From the NCBI RefSeq assembly GCF_021083185.1, contig NZ_JAIGQB010000004.1:339039-403038 (forward strand): a stretch of 64,000 nucleotides of DNA. Direction: 5' to 3'. Each line of letters begins with the position of its first letter. Position 1 is the first letter of the stretch. The position numbers and the translations under genes are program-made. Under the pieces are notes generated by a model. That model saw nothing but the letters and a program-made list of their open reading frames with translations, did not search any database and had not been told where the DNA came from. Below, one piece after another: positions 16,430 to 25,519 of the stretch. This DNA is from Nocardioides furvisabuli (GTDB lineage Bacteria; Actinomycetota; Actinomycetes; Propionibacteriales; Nocardioidaceae).

Positions 16430-17476
16430 TCACTGGTCGAGTACGCCCTTGAAGTCGACCGACCAAGGGTCGAGGATCTCCTTGTTCTGGGCAACAAGTT
16501 GCCCGCCGAGGAAGTACTTGACACTCCCGTCGCTACTGCCGCGTCCGGCCTCCGCGAGAGCGTCGACGATGTTCTGGTTCCACTGGGTGATGAGCGTTTG
16601 AGCCTGCATCACCGTGACGCCAGCCATGCTCGGGTTCAGCAGCACCGTCACACCGTCCGCGGACGGATTGATCGAATCGATCACCGTTCTGCCGAGGCTG
16701 GTGTTCATGATGTCGGCGTACATCGCCAAGTCCTTCACCAAAGTCCTCTCGGCAGCCGCCTGCTTTGCCTTGTCTGTCGTTCCGCCGGACAAGGTCTTCA
16801 CCGTCTGCGCCTTCAACCAGCCGTCGGTGGTCTCGCCGTCGATCGTCACCTCGACCATCTCTACGACCATCTCTACGGACGTGCCATTCGTCCACTTCTT
16901 CGTATCTGCTTCCTCGACGAAAACCAGCAGATCGTCTTTTCCGCCCTTTGCCTTCAAGAACACGGAGAAGTCTCCAGACGCGCCGACGCCCCACGCATCC
17001 GACTCGAACAGTTCTGCAGTCAGCCTGAACTGGTCGCCGACCTTGATCCCGCCCATACCGGCCGAGTTCAGTTTGTCGAGCAACTTGTCAACGCTGATGT
17101 CCGTAATGACCACGGCGGGCTCTTCCTCTGGTTCCGGCGCAGCCGTTTCGGACGGAGACTCGGCCTGCCCCTGCCCATCCTCGTCATCCTGGTCAGCGCA
17201 GGACCGGTCGACCGTGAGTCGCGGGGCCCCGGCGATGGGCTCGCCGCTCGCGGGCTCCTGGCTGCACACCGACCAATTCGACTCGACGACGATCCCGAAC
17301 ATTCCGCCGCCGACTACCTCAACGTCGTCATCGAATCCAGCCCGCTCGACATCACTCTTGGCGACGTCGAGGCTCTTGCCGACGACGTCTGGCATGGAGA
17401 TGGGGTCGCCTCCCGAGCAACCCGCGAGGGGCACAATCATGACAGCGGCAGCAAGGGTGGCGCCGAGACGACGCAT
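16430..17476 (-). CDS. lipoprotein with a PASTA domain
   Basis: A 348-aa exported lipoprotein. Its signal ends in a textbook lipobox (VPLAGCSGG). A PASTA domain follows immediately (MPDVVGKSLDVAKSDVERAGF, about residues 28-95). PASTA domains bind muropeptides in cell-wall kinases and penicillin-binding proteins. An acidic Pro/Glu linker leads to a C-terminal domain of unknown type that includes DISVDKLLDKLNSAGMGG. The start is uncertain between ATG 17476 and GTG 17488. A second, different PASTA lipoprotein occurs at 36.6 kb. Confidence 0.75.
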   Translation of the reverse strand: MRRLGATLAAAVMIVPLAGCSGGDPISMPDVVGKSLDVAKSDVERAGFDDDVEVVGGGMFGIVVESNWSVCSQEPASGEPIAGAPRLTVDRSCADQDDEDGQGQAESPSETAAPEPEEEPAVVITDISVDKLLDKLNSAGMGGIKVGDQFRLTAELFESDAWGVGASGDFSVFLKAKGGKDDLLVFVEEADTKKWTNGTSVEMVVEMVEVTIDGETTDGWLKAQTVKTLSGGTTDKAKQAAAERTLVKDLAMYADIMNTSLGRTVIDSINPSADGVTVLLNPSMAGVTVMQAQTLITQWNQNIVDALAEAGRGSSDGSVKYFLGGQLVAQNKEILDPWSVDFKGVLDQ

Positions 17477-17807
17477 CGATGTGAACACCGGCGTAAACGT
17501 AGTTGCACCGGGAGCACTCCGCAGTGGAACGGCGATGTCGTCAGTCGACTCGCCGCGAGGGCCGTCACGTGTCGCTCGGCGACGACCTCAAACCTCTGAA
17601 GAACGCCGCCTGACACAACCGGCTCGGGCCACGTCTGTGACGTCCACAGCCGTGTCAGCACGTCGGCCGTGAGCCACTCAGCCGCTTCCTCGGGAGGCAC
17701 CGCAGCGAGACGTAGGCGATGGCACATCTTCGCCTGTGCGCGTGGAGGCGCGGCCGGAGGGCATCGACCACCGCCGGAACCCACTCGTCGCTCTCGCTCC
17801 GCTCCAT
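17437..17807 (-). pseudogene. frame-broken hypothetical gene
   Basis: ATG 17805-17807 opens a coding-looking frame (MERSESDEWVPAVVDALRP) that soon hits a stop. A second minus frame takes over at about 17735 (EEAAEWLTADVLTRLWTSQT, then VVSGGVLQRFEVVAERH) with high third-position GC. One extra base in CACGCGCACAGG (about 17738) would join them into one product of about 120 aa. The join could be a mutation, a sequencing error or a real frameshift. No family is recognised, and the tail overlaps the PASTA lipoprotein start. Confidence 0.4.
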
Positions 17808-17910
17808 GGAGTGTCCGTAGGTCGCGGCTCCGACACCGCACGACTGCGCACCCATTCGCTCGTGACGGTGGCCCGAGCAAGATGCAACACCGGCTCGGCC
17901 ACCAATGGCG

Positions 17911-18231
17911 TCAGCGTCGGCGCCCGGTTCCCTGCGACCCGGCTTGGACCTCACCTGGCCGCCGGTCTGACGCAGCGATGTAGTGCTTCCGGTGGCCGCC
18001 GCCCGAGCACTGGCACACCGACAGGGGCTTCAATCGCCGTGCCTGACCGTAGGTCATCCAATCCGACAGGTAACTCTCGACCGGCAGACTGCCGGTGCCG
18101 TTCTTCGATAGGGCCTTGCGAACAGCGGCCTCGGCACAGTCTCTGTCGCGGTGCAAGCGCTGCGACTTCACCTTGCCGGTCGCGACGACACGGGTCACCT
18201 GAACCCAGCCCGACAGCGGTTCGTAAGCCAC
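17911..18231 (-). CDS. small hypothetical protein
   Basis: A 106-aa frame with reasonable codon use. It starts MAYEPLSGWVQVTRVV and continues with a basic middle (KVKSQRLHRDRDCAEAAVRKAL). A Cys/His cluster (SVCQCSGGGHRKHYIA) could bind metal. The short basic C-terminus may be an out-of-family tail. Function is unknown. It lies between the PD-(D/E)XK gene and the broken gene on the same strand. Confidence 0.5.
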   Translation of the reverse strand: MAYEPLSGWVQVTRVVATGKVKSQRLHRDRDCAEAAVRKALSKNGTGSLPVESYLSDWMTYGQARRLKPLSVCQCSGGGHRKHYIAASDRRPGEVQAGSQGTGRRR

Positions 18232-18246
18232 TTCGCCATGCTCGCA

Positions 18247-19227
18247 CTAGTCGAGAGCAGCGTCTTGGACTTCCTTGCTTGCCACCTCGGCCTCCCGGAT
18301 CGAGGGCTGACTGAGAAGTTGGTCCAGCAGCACCCATGCGCGTCGGGCACGGTAGATGTCCCCGCTGGGGATGTTCGGGACAGTGAGATCAGGCCCAAGG
18401 TCGTACACGGCGTGCGGTACGTACGGCCTGGTTGGTTCTGCCTCGTGAGGGATCTCGGGCCAGCGCTCCTGCAACGCGGGAAGGACTGTCGCTCCCGTCA
18501 CCCGGTTGACCTGCTGGAGCCGACCGTGCCAGCGGAACCCCATCAGAACTGGCGGGCGCTTGGGCCACGCCTTGCCGAACGGATGGAAGTAGATCCTCTC
18601 CTCGCGCACCCAGTCGAGGAACGTGTGTCGGCCGAACTGGTTGGCGTTGAGTGACACGACGTACACCCATTGCGAGTCGTAGGCACGCACGGCGGTTGCC
18701 TCCTTGAGGTAGTCACGTAGTTGTGCCAGCCATAGGCGCTCTGCCGGGGCCCGGGTTGCGGCCGTTGCGTCTCTCAGGAGGGATCGCACCTCGTCCCAGG
18801 GAAGGTGGCGGACAGGCACCTCGCCGACGCTCTCGGGTAGTTCGCGGGCAGCCCACTCCTGCGATGAGTCCGACAGCGACACGAGCAGCCCCTGTTTAAC
18901 GCCCAGAAAGCGGCAGGCGTAACGAGTCAGTTGCTCCTCGCCCGGCTGCAGCCAGCCCTTCTTCGCTTCCAGCACGACGAGTGCTTGCGTGTCGCCGTCC
19001 TGAAGCCGGAGTTCGAGATCGGTCCTACCGGCCTCGTCAGCAGTCTCCAGTGACAGGTTGACCGCGTCGGAGTCACCTGGCATTCCTAGATGTCGCCAGA
19101 GGCCACCACGGAGTGCGGGCGACACGGTGAGCGCCCATCCAAGGGCCGCTGTCAGGTCAACCTCGCCGCGTCCGAGCAGGTCGAACACCGTTGTGACTTC
19201 GCGTCCGTACCGCAGCAGTGACGACAC
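18247..19227 (-). CDS. PD-(D/E)XK nuclease-family protein
   Basis: A 326-aa protein with a PD-(D/E)XK core near the N-terminus: TDLELRLQDGD...VVLEAKKGW (about residues 66-90), i.e. D, then E-x-K on the next strand, followed by a helix EEQLTRYACRF. This is the pattern of restriction-like nucleases that start with a 'PDDEXK_4'-type domain. The C-terminal two thirds (VYVVSLNANQFGRHTFLDWV and others) is unassigned. GTG 19225-19227 with AGGGGG upstream is the start. The open frame runs 137 codons further back but is not coding there. It is likely a defence or repair nuclease, divergent from the broken zinc-finger gene. Confidence 0.75.
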   Translation of the reverse strand: MSSLLRYGREVTTVFDLLGRGEVDLTAALGWALTVSPALRGGLWRHLGMPGDSDAVNLSLETADEAGRTDLELRLQDGDTQALVVLEAKKGWLQPGEEQLTRYACRFLGVKQGLLVSLSDSSQEWAARELPESVGEVPVRHLPWDEVRSLLRDATAATRAPAERLWLAQLRDYLKEATAVRAYDSQWVYVVSLNANQFGRHTFLDWVREERIYFHPFGKAWPKRPPVLMGFRWHGRLQQVNRVTGATVLPALQERWPEIPHEAEPTRPYVPHAVYDLGPDLTVPNIPSGDIYRARRAWVLLDQLLSQPSIREAEVASKEVQDAALD

Positions 19228-19366
19228 CGAGCGCCCCCTAGGTTCACACGTGCCTCGACAGTACCCGCGTTCGAACCCGACGAGTCGAGTCCTGCCAAGA
19301 TCAGCCTGCGGAGAAGGGCAGCCACCGCATACGGTCGGATTGAACAAGTCACACCATGGGGGCGGG

Positions 19367-20072
19367 ATGGGCAGGAAGGGCGCTCGTAAGCGCTTCGTTG
19401 AGGTCAACGAGCAACTCAACGCGCATATCCACCGTGGAGAGCGCGACCAGGCCCAGGCACTCCTTCGAGACCTCATCGCCATTGTTGCGAAGGCCAAGGA
19501 CTCCATCGCCGCCAAGCGCATGCGCGAGGTCATCGAGTTCCATGAGGAACGCATCGCGCGCATGACAGCGCCGCGTGCGTCCCTCGTCGACTTTCCTGCG
19601 TTGCAGGGGAAGCGCCAAAAAGGCGCCCGACAGACCACTCAACGCGACCTGCACACTGTGTCGCTCAGCATTCCACCGAGCCGACGACCGCACGACCCGT
19701 TGCGACATCTGCCGACCACCTACCCGGCGCTCTGTCCGTACCGTCTCTGGGGGACTGCCCGGGACGGGCAAGCGACGCTAATCGTGGCGCTCCGTGTGGT
19801 GCACCACGGCGAGACCGACATGTTCGTGCCCGACGAGTACGGGCAGCCACGGCCCTACCGCGCGCACTTCAAGATTCCAGGGGCTTATTGGGTCCGACTT
19901 CCCGCACACAGCGTTGGACCACGGCCACCACTGGGGCGACTCATCACAACCAGAGATGGGCCGACACCTCATTCACATCACCCTTAGCAAGGTCGACGAG
20001 TCGAAGGACACGCCCCCGGTGGCCTCGGGAGCGCGGGGCACACTCTCGGCGGGGCAGGTTAATACACGATGA
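19367..20072 (+). pseudogene. frame-broken zinc-ribbon protein gene
   Basis: ATG 19367 opens MGRKGARKRFVEVNEQLNAH and a helical region to about residue 83. Near the A-run at 19617-19621 coding sense moves to another frame carrying a clear zinc site (CTLCRSAFHRADDRTTRCDIC). At about 19710 it returns to the first frame (DGQATLIVALRVVHHGETDM). Near 19880 it moves again (GSDFPHTALDHGHHWGDSS, LIHITLSKVDE) to a stop at 20072. The unbroken frame from 19367 ends at 19987. The pattern fits a gene with three single-base indels, from decay or sequencing error. No family is recognised. Confidence 0.45.
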
Positions 20073-20315
20073 CGGGCTTCTCGACCCGCGACGGGTTGGC
20101 GTTCGTACCGCTGACGTCTGCTGGGCTCCACACCGCGTACCGGGACCCGGTGAACCCGCCGCGTGCGAAGCCTTTAATACGGCTCGCCCGATTGAGTAGC
20201 ACGCGCAGAAGCCACGAACTAGGCTCCAACCGCCATCATTGACTGCCAAGGCGGGCCGCGTGGGACCACTGACTCCAACAGATTTCTCCGGCACGTCCAG
20301 GACGTTGCAGCCAAC

Positions 20316-20522
20316 ATGTACAACGTAAGGGATGCCTCCGCCACCGGCTTCTACGCACACGTTGAGTTCGCTTCCCGCTCCGGTAAACAAAGCATCTACG
20401 CGAGCCTGCAATTCGACGCTGACACCGGCCGATTCACCACCATCCATTGCCCCACGCCAGGCGCCACCCAGCCCCTTTCTTTCGCTAAAGCGGTCGAGCG
20501 GAAGATCGCCGAGCGCAACTAG
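20316..20522 (+). CDS. small hypothetical protein (possibly 5'-truncated)
   Basis: A 68-aa frame with beta-strand-like repeats (GFYAHVEFASRSGKQSIYA, then SLQFDADTGRFTTI) and a terminal helix (SFAKAVERKIAERN). The same frame stays coding-like for about 25 codons upstream (NRFLRHVQDVAAN) with no standard start codon, so the gene may be longer or truncated at its 5' end. Function is unknown. Confidence 0.5.
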   Translation: MYNVRDASATGFYAHVEFASRSGKQSIYASLQFDADTGRFTTIHCPTPGATQPLSFAKAVERKIAERN

Positions 20523-20683
20523 GTCCACCGACCTGACCCCAGTCCCCTCCACGGACCCGTCAGCCAAAGCCGCTCGGCAACTCTCGACACGCCGACCGGC
20601 AGCGGCCATCGGTGTACCGATCGTTCGACCTGACGCGGCGTTCAGACTCAACTCGACGCGCCAAGGATCTACGCTCACCAAGC

Positions 20684-21154
20684 ATGGGGCTATTTCGGAA
20701 GCGGGACCGCTATGTGTTGCCGATCGTGCCGGACGCGCGTGAACACTTCGAGTTCTTCGCTGTCGCTCACGAGATTGCCGTCCTGCGGGAGTGGCTCAAC
20801 CCGAGGGTCAACCAATGGCCACCGGGGATTCCGTGGATATGGGCCTGGACCAACCCACTCTTCGGCCTGAACATCACCCAACTCCACGGCGCTTGGTACG
20901 CCACCGCCATGGGATTCGATGAGCACCAACTCCCGCAGCCCTTTGGCATCACCCCCCGGCCTGTCTGCCCGGTCGGCACATCAGCCGCTGAGGTGGCCCG
21001 CGAGGTCGTCACCCGCGACGTCATCCACAGTCTCAGTACCTACGTCTCCTCACCCGAGCACGAAGTAATGCCCTACGGCATGGCATGGGCTTCCGATGAA
21101 CTCTTCAAGTTCGCCAAAGACGGTCTCGTGGGCGACCCCCTCGGCGAGCCGTGA
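20684..21154 (+). CDS. hypothetical protein
   Basis: A 156-aa soluble protein starting MGLFRKRDRYVLPIVPDARE at ATG 20684. It is rich in Trp and Pro (WLNPRVNQWPPGIPWIWAW) and has mixed alpha/beta character. No domain is recognised. The longer in-frame start at 20612 is not supported by codon use. It ends 92 nt before the HExxH protein on the same strand, so the two could be cotranscribed. Confidence 0.6.
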   Translation: MGLFRKRDRYVLPIVPDAREHFEFFAVAHEIAVLREWLNPRVNQWPPGIPWIWAWTNPLFGLNITQLHGAWYATAMGFDEHQLPQPFGITPRPVCPVGTSAAEVAREVVTRDVIHSLSTYVSSPEHEVMPYGMAWASDELFKFAKDGLVGDPLGEP

Positions 21155-21245
21155 GCGACGCGCACGTCCTCGACAGCGTTGTCCGCCAGACGATGAACAG
21201 GCCACGACTCGGCCACCGCCCGGCGCCGGTCAACCTAGGACCCCG

Positions 21246-22277
21246 ATGACGTACACGCTAACCGTCACCGACCATCCAGCGGACACCCGCGACTCCGGTC
21301 TGGGTGAACTCGCGAACGCCGTGCACCAGATCACCGCCGTCGTTGCCGACCACTACGGAATCCCAGACATTCACGTCGACTTGATCTTCGCCGACGACTT
21401 CATCGGTGCAACTCAAGACGCGCTCGACGAGGCCCGCCGCGACGGCGAAGCCCCGGACACCTTCACAACCGAACGACTGGGCGGCGAAACAGTCGCCAAG
21501 AACGTTCCACGCGCCGACGACTTCTCCGACATCGCCATCGTCATGAACCGCACTCTGCTCGCGGCCGACGGTGAGGCAGTCGCCCACACCATCTTCTTGA
21601 TCGCTCACGAACTGTTCCACCCGATGCTCAACCGGCGCCGCCACCAATCCGGAACACTCGAAGGCGTCATCTACCCATCCCGCACACCAAACGAGATCGC
21701 CCGCAGCATCGCCTGCACCATCACCGACGAGTACCGCGCCGATCAGTTCGCCAGCGTCATGCTTGGGCACTTCGGGACGATCACGACCCCCGGCGGTGGC
21801 ACAGAACAACTCCACGCCGGGCACGTCTTTGGTGACGGGTACAACCAGCAGTTCACTGACCTACTCGACACCCACATCGCCCCGGGCTGGCCAGACCTCG
21901 TCATGGACTACCGCTACGGCCGGGTCGGACTCGATGACATGTGGCGCGCTATCGCCTCCCAAACCGACCAGACCTTCACACTGCTGGCTCACGCTCAAGC
22001 CGTTGCCGACGCAGCCAGGGCAGACGGTCCGCTCGACGGCGACAACGGCAGCCACAGGGGCGCAACTCTCTACATCGCCCCCGCATGGTCCGCTGTGATG
22101 TCCGCCCTCGACGAGCACAAGACCCTCGGCACCCCCGAAGAGTTCGCTCTCGGCGACGTAGCCATCGCAGACACCGTCGAGAGGGAACTGTTCGACATGT
22201 GGGCGCGGCTCGGTCTCACCTTCTCCGTCAACAAAGAGCGCAACTTCGCCATTCACGTCACCAACCCTCAGCGCTAG
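21246..22277 (+). CDS. zincin-like metallopeptidase
   Basis: A 343-aa protein, ATG 21246 with AGGACC upstream. A zinc-binding helix H-E-L-F-H is seen in IFLIAHELFHPMLNRR (about residues 115-130). It is followed at gluzincin-like distance by DEYRADQFASVML, which would give the third Glu ligand plus an Asp partner. There is no signal peptide, so it is probably cytoplasmic. No named family is recognised. On a defence-rich island a regulator-cleaving role, as for ImmA/IrrE, is possible but unproven. Confidence 0.65.
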   Translation: MTYTLTVTDHPADTRDSGLGELANAVHQITAVVADHYGIPDIHVDLIFADDFIGATQDALDEARRDGEAPDTFTTERLGGETVAKNVPRADDFSDIAIVMNRTLLAADGEAVAHTIFLIAHELFHPMLNRRRHQSGTLEGVIYPSRTPNEIARSIACTITDEYRADQFASVMLGHFGTITTPGGGTEQLHAGHVFGDGYNQQFTDLLDTHIAPGWPDLVMDYRYGRVGLDDMWRAIASQTDQTFTLLAHAQAVADAARADGPLDGDNGSHRGATLYIAPAWSAVMSALDEHKTLGTPEEFALGDVAIADTVERELFDMWARLGLTFSVNKERNFAIHVTNPQR

Positions 22278-22490
22278 CCAATCGTGGCGGGATCCGCTGG
22301 GCCAGTGTCGGTGTCGGTGCCTTCGTACGTGTAAGGGCGGTGCCCGGGCTGCAGCGGTGCCGCCGGGAAACTGCCAAGTCGTTCCCGGAACCACACCGCT
22401 GACCTGCACGGAAGACTTTGATCCGTAGCCCGGGTCGCGTGCCAGAGGCTACGGAATGAAATCCGGAGGCGAGCAGACGAGAGTCTGTGA

Positions 22491-22532
22491 AACACCCCCT
22501 CCCGGCCCGAATCCGGGTCGCGAGGGGGTGTT
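22491..22532. terminator. strong hairpin, probable terminator
   Basis: Arms AACACCCCCTC and GAGGGGGTGTT enclose an inner CCCGG/CCGGG pair. It lies about 210 nt after the metallopeptidase stop, with TTGGG following on the plus strand. The 22278-22685 interval otherwise shows no gene. Confidence 0.6.
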
Positions 22533-22685
22533 GGGAGTCTGAGAGGCGCCGCCGCCCACGCGGCACTCCGGGTTCGACCGAACACGTCACGTAGCCAGCC
22601 TCTGTAAGGCACGATTAACGAGCCGATCCGCGAGGGACGCTCTGCGCTCTCCGGTACTGAACGAACCGAGTCGGGGGATTCGCGT

Positions 22686-23732
22686 ATGCGACTGCGCACC
22701 ATTGTTGGCGCGACCATCACCACAGTCTTTAGCACCCTGCTCGCGGTCAGTACGGCGCCGCCAGCGTCCGCAGCCTTCCCGGTACTGATCACCCCGGCTC
22801 CGGGCGCCAGTCTGGTCGGCGGCTCCAGCGGACCGCTGGTCCTCGACTTCGCAACTCCCGGCTCGTACTCGATCTTCGTAACGTGCGACAGCAGATACAT
22901 CTGGTCCAACGGTGGCCGCGTGCCCTACTCCGCTGGGCGACAGACCATCCCCATCGACCCGCTGGAAGTAAACAGCGGTGAGGACCTGGGTGGTGCCACG
23001 TGTCAGATCGACATCTACGGCTCCGAGAGCCCCTATAAGACCACCTCCACGTTCACGGTCGTCTCGCCGCCACTGGCTCTCAGTGCCGTCACCGTCACGA
23101 AGGCCGAGTTCTACCCGCTTGTTCGGGACAAGTACCTCGATGAGACCGAGTTCGTGTTCTCCGTCAACCGCAAGGCCGACGCCACTCTGACCGTCGCCGA
23201 TCCTGACGGGAGGATCTACTACACAAAGTCCGTGTGGGCGCACGGTGCCGGGCAGTACCGGATAGCGTGGAAGGGTCAGACCACCTCCGGCAGGCCCGTC
23301 GAACCCGGCCGATACCGCGCGACCGTTACGGCCGTGGCAGACGGAGCAATCCTCTCGCAGAGTGCTCGCGTGCAGGTCGTCACCAAGAAGGTCGTCCGCA
23401 AGCAGACGATCCGCAAGGACGAACTGGGTGGACGGGAGACCACGGGCGGCAACTGCCGCGTGGAGTACGAAGACGAAGGCACACTGCTCGACTGCTGGGG
23501 AGGCGCCTACGCGCGCTCCACCTACACGTTCAAGATCCCCGCCGATGCCACCAACCTCCGCTGGGGAGCGCGCACGAGTTACACAAGCCTCGACAAGTAC
23601 CGCGGCTCCCTCGCCAAGAACGGCGTACGCACCAGCGCTACCACCTTCCAGGTCCGAGTCCAGGTCACCGGATGGCGAGCCGTCTACGTCCACGGAGCCT
23701 CGCTAACGTTCAGGGCTCGCACCCAGATCTAG
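22686..23732 (+). CDS. secreted protein with Ig/FlgD-like region
   Basis: A 348-aa exported protein. It has a Sec signal peptide with cleavage near SAAFP (residue about 30; core TTVFSTLLAVSTAPPASA). Beta-rich repeats follow. The middle segment VFSVNRKADATLTV...KSVWAHGAGQYRIAW resembles FlgD/Ig-like 'GRxxxPGxYR' modules (SGRPVEPGRYRATVTA). The C-terminal part contains two Cys (GGNCRVEYEDEG and LLDCWGG) that may form a disulfide. Function is unknown, perhaps cell-surface binding. It starts after a hairpin terminator and stands alone. Confidence 0.75.
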   Translation: MRLRTIVGATITTVFSTLLAVSTAPPASAAFPVLITPAPGASLVGGSSGPLVLDFATPGSYSIFVTCDSRYIWSNGGRVPYSAGRQTIPIDPLEVNSGEDLGGATCQIDIYGSESPYKTTSTFTVVSPPLALSAVTVTKAEFYPLVRDKYLDETEFVFSVNRKADATLTVADPDGRIYYTKSVWAHGAGQYRIAWKGQTTSGRPVEPGRYRATVTAVADGAILSQSARVQVVTKKVVRKQTIRKDELGGRETTGGNCRVEYEDEGTLLDCWGGAYARSTYTFKIPADATNLRWGARTSYTSLDKYRGSLAKNGVRTSATTFQVRVQVTGWRAVYVHGASLTFRARTQI

Positions 23733-24126
23733 CACCTCCGCGAAAGTCACGGGGACCGGACAGCATCCGAGCACCCCCATGCACCCGTCTCCTCGTGTTC
23801 GGGGTGGGAGCGTGGCGACACTTCGCCGGAGGAAGCCTCCGCGAGTGGGCCAAGAAGATCGAGCAGCCTCTCGGCCCGCCGGCTTGAGCGTGCCGCACGA
23901 CGCCGGGCGGGGCTCTCAGACGGCACATAGAACTTCGGACCGAACCGCCTGTCAATCCGACTCGGGCCACAGTCGTCAACCCCTGGTTCGCTTCGCCTGT
24001 TCTCAGCGCCGCTGGAGATGGGAGTCACCGACTGGAGCCACTTCGCCGAGATCGTGCCGTAGTTCCCTCCGCATTGCCCAGCGGGCGGCGACCGGATCTT
24101 GGACGCGCCGAGTTCACAGCACGATG
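23733..24126. other. 394-bp interval without a supported gene
   Basis: Short coding-like scraps appear on the plus strand (for example HFAGGSLREWAKKIEQPLG near 23820 and MGVTDWSHFAEIVP ending near 24060). None has a start, ribosome site and adequate length together. They may be remnants of lost genes. Confidence 0.35.
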
Positions 24127-24678
24127 TCAACCAGTAGGGCGCGACCCTAGCGCGGCAATCCATCGTTCGATCTTCGCGAGGTCCCTGGTCCGCAGTCCGA
24201 CCGCTGGGTCCGGCGCAATGGCCAACAGACGTGTCCGGTCGAGGCCTCGGAGTCCTCCCGTGGAGATGTCGTCATCGGTCCAGATGGCTCGTCCGTGCGG
24301 ATGCTTGTGCAGCCATTCCTTGACGGCTTGGGCCTTCCACCATCTGTCGCGACCGGCTTTGCGTTTGCGGATGAGGCGGAAGGGGCCGAGTCCGGCTTCA
24401 GTCCAGGCTTTGACCTCGTCGTGGCTCCAGGTGGTTAGCCAGACCACTTCTACGCCCTCGCGCTGGCTGATGCGCTGGATCCCGTCCGCTACCTCGCGTC
24501 GGTAGGGCACGGCGAGATCGGAATTCGGCCGGGGTCCGTACAAGGTGGCGTCGTCCCACGGAAGGCTGAGGCCGTAGGGGCTGATCGTTCCGTCGATGTC
24601 CAGGAACCACCGGATCTGCGGCGGTCCTTCGGACGGGACTGGAATGATGGCTGGCTTCCTATAGACGCGGTGGTTCAT
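24127..24678 (-). CDS. HAD-superfamily protein of the Swiss-army-knife RNA-repair type
   Basis: A 183-aa protein with HAD motif I near the N-terminus (WFLDIDGTISPYG, nucleophile Asp at about residue 27). A motif II-like VVWLTTWSHDEV is followed by a basic helix RKRKAGRDRWWKAQAV and a motif III/IV acidic set GRAIWTDDDIS. This layout fits the HAD domain found in 'Swiss Army Knife' RNA-repair proteins, a predicted phosphatase/nuclease. ATG 24678 lies inside the last codons of the upstream gene (20-nt overlap), so the two are translationally coupled. Confidence 0.75.
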   Translation of the reverse strand: MNHRVYRKPAIIPVPSEGPPQIRWFLDIDGTISPYGLSLPWDDATLYGPRPNSDLAVPYRREVADGIQRISQREGVEVVWLTTWSHDEVKAWTEAGLGPFRLIRKRKAGRDRWWKAQAVKEWLHKHPHGRAIWTDDDISTGGLRGLDRTRLLAIAPDPAVGLRTRDLAKIERWIAALGSRPTG

Positions 24679-25519
24679 CTGACCGCTTCTGCTCCTCGCC
24701 GTCATCCGCGGCGTTGGCGCCCTGGCCTTCACCCTGGTCGTCGTCCTGCTCCTCGGCGGCAGCAGGCGACACGTCACCGACGGCCGGGTCGGCCGAGGGA
24801 CCGTCGGTGCTCTCGGCGCGGAGGTCATCCGGGACCGCATCGGACGACTCTGAGGTCGCCGGGGCACCGCCCGTAGCAAGGTCCGTGGCGACGTCCGTGG
24901 GACCTTGCTGAGCGGCTGGTCCATCCCCCCAGTCGGGCTCCCGCGCCCCAGCGGGTTCGGGTGCCGTGGTGCTGCCTCCCGCGTCCTCCGGTTCCGTGGT
25001 GTCGTCGAGCGCGCTTGTGAGGTGCGCCAGCATCCGTGCACCCGCTTCGCCTTCGCACCGCCTCGCGGCTCGGTCCCATTCCTCCCGGTTGACCATGCCA
25101 TCGGCTGCGAGTCGGTACAGGGTGGCGATGGCGTTGACCGAGTAGGCCACTTCGCGGTCTGGCTTCCGCGGTGGGTCATCGGCCCACAGCAGCGCCAACG
25201 CATGCAGGACCCCGTGCCGCATCCCGGCCGCCTTCAACCCGGCCCGCTCCTCGGGCGCAGCCTCCGGCCACCCGTAGTCGGGAGCAGGTGTCCACTCCGT
25301 CAACACCACCTCTTCTCCTTTCAGCGCGAGCCAACCCTCATGGGCCTCCAACCCGCCGATGGCGTCCGCACCTCGCTGTTTCTGGATCTGTAGCCGCAGG
25401 GCCTGCGCACTTTCCAGCGACATGTCCAGGTGGGCGACGTGCCCGCTGCGGAAGTGCACGTCGAGGCTGCCCCGGATCCACCGGGCGAGCGGGATCAATT
25501 CATCGAGTGACCTGGGCAT
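24659..25519 (-). CDS. hypothetical protein with acidic disordered tail
   Basis: A 286-aa protein. An ordered N-terminal half of about 165 residues starts MPRSLDELIPLARWIRGSLD and includes HEGWLALKGEEVVLTEW. The C-terminal 120 residues are low-complexity, acidic and Ala/Gly/Asp-rich, and look disordered. No family is recognised. It is overlapped at its 3' end by the HAD gene and begins after a 360-bp non-coding interval. Confidence 0.65.
   Translation of the reverse strand: MPRSLDELIPLARWIRGSLDVHFRSGHVAHLDMSLESAQALRLQIQKQRGADAIGGLEAHEGWLALKGEEVVLTEWTPAPDYGWPEAAPEERAGLKAAGMRHGVLHALALLWADDPPRKPDREVAYSVNAIATLYRLAADGMVNREEWDRAARRCEGEAGARMLAHLTSALDDTTEPEDAGGSTTAPEPAGAREPDWGDGPAAQQGPTDVATDLATGGAPATSESSDAVPDDLRAESTDGPSADPAVGDVSPAAAEEQDDDQGEGQGANAADDGEEQKRSDEPPRL

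Noticed and set aside
19617..19621. Programmed ribosomal frameshift at the A-run
   Set aside because: Two further frame changes in the same gene lack slippery sites, so decay or sequence error is simpler.
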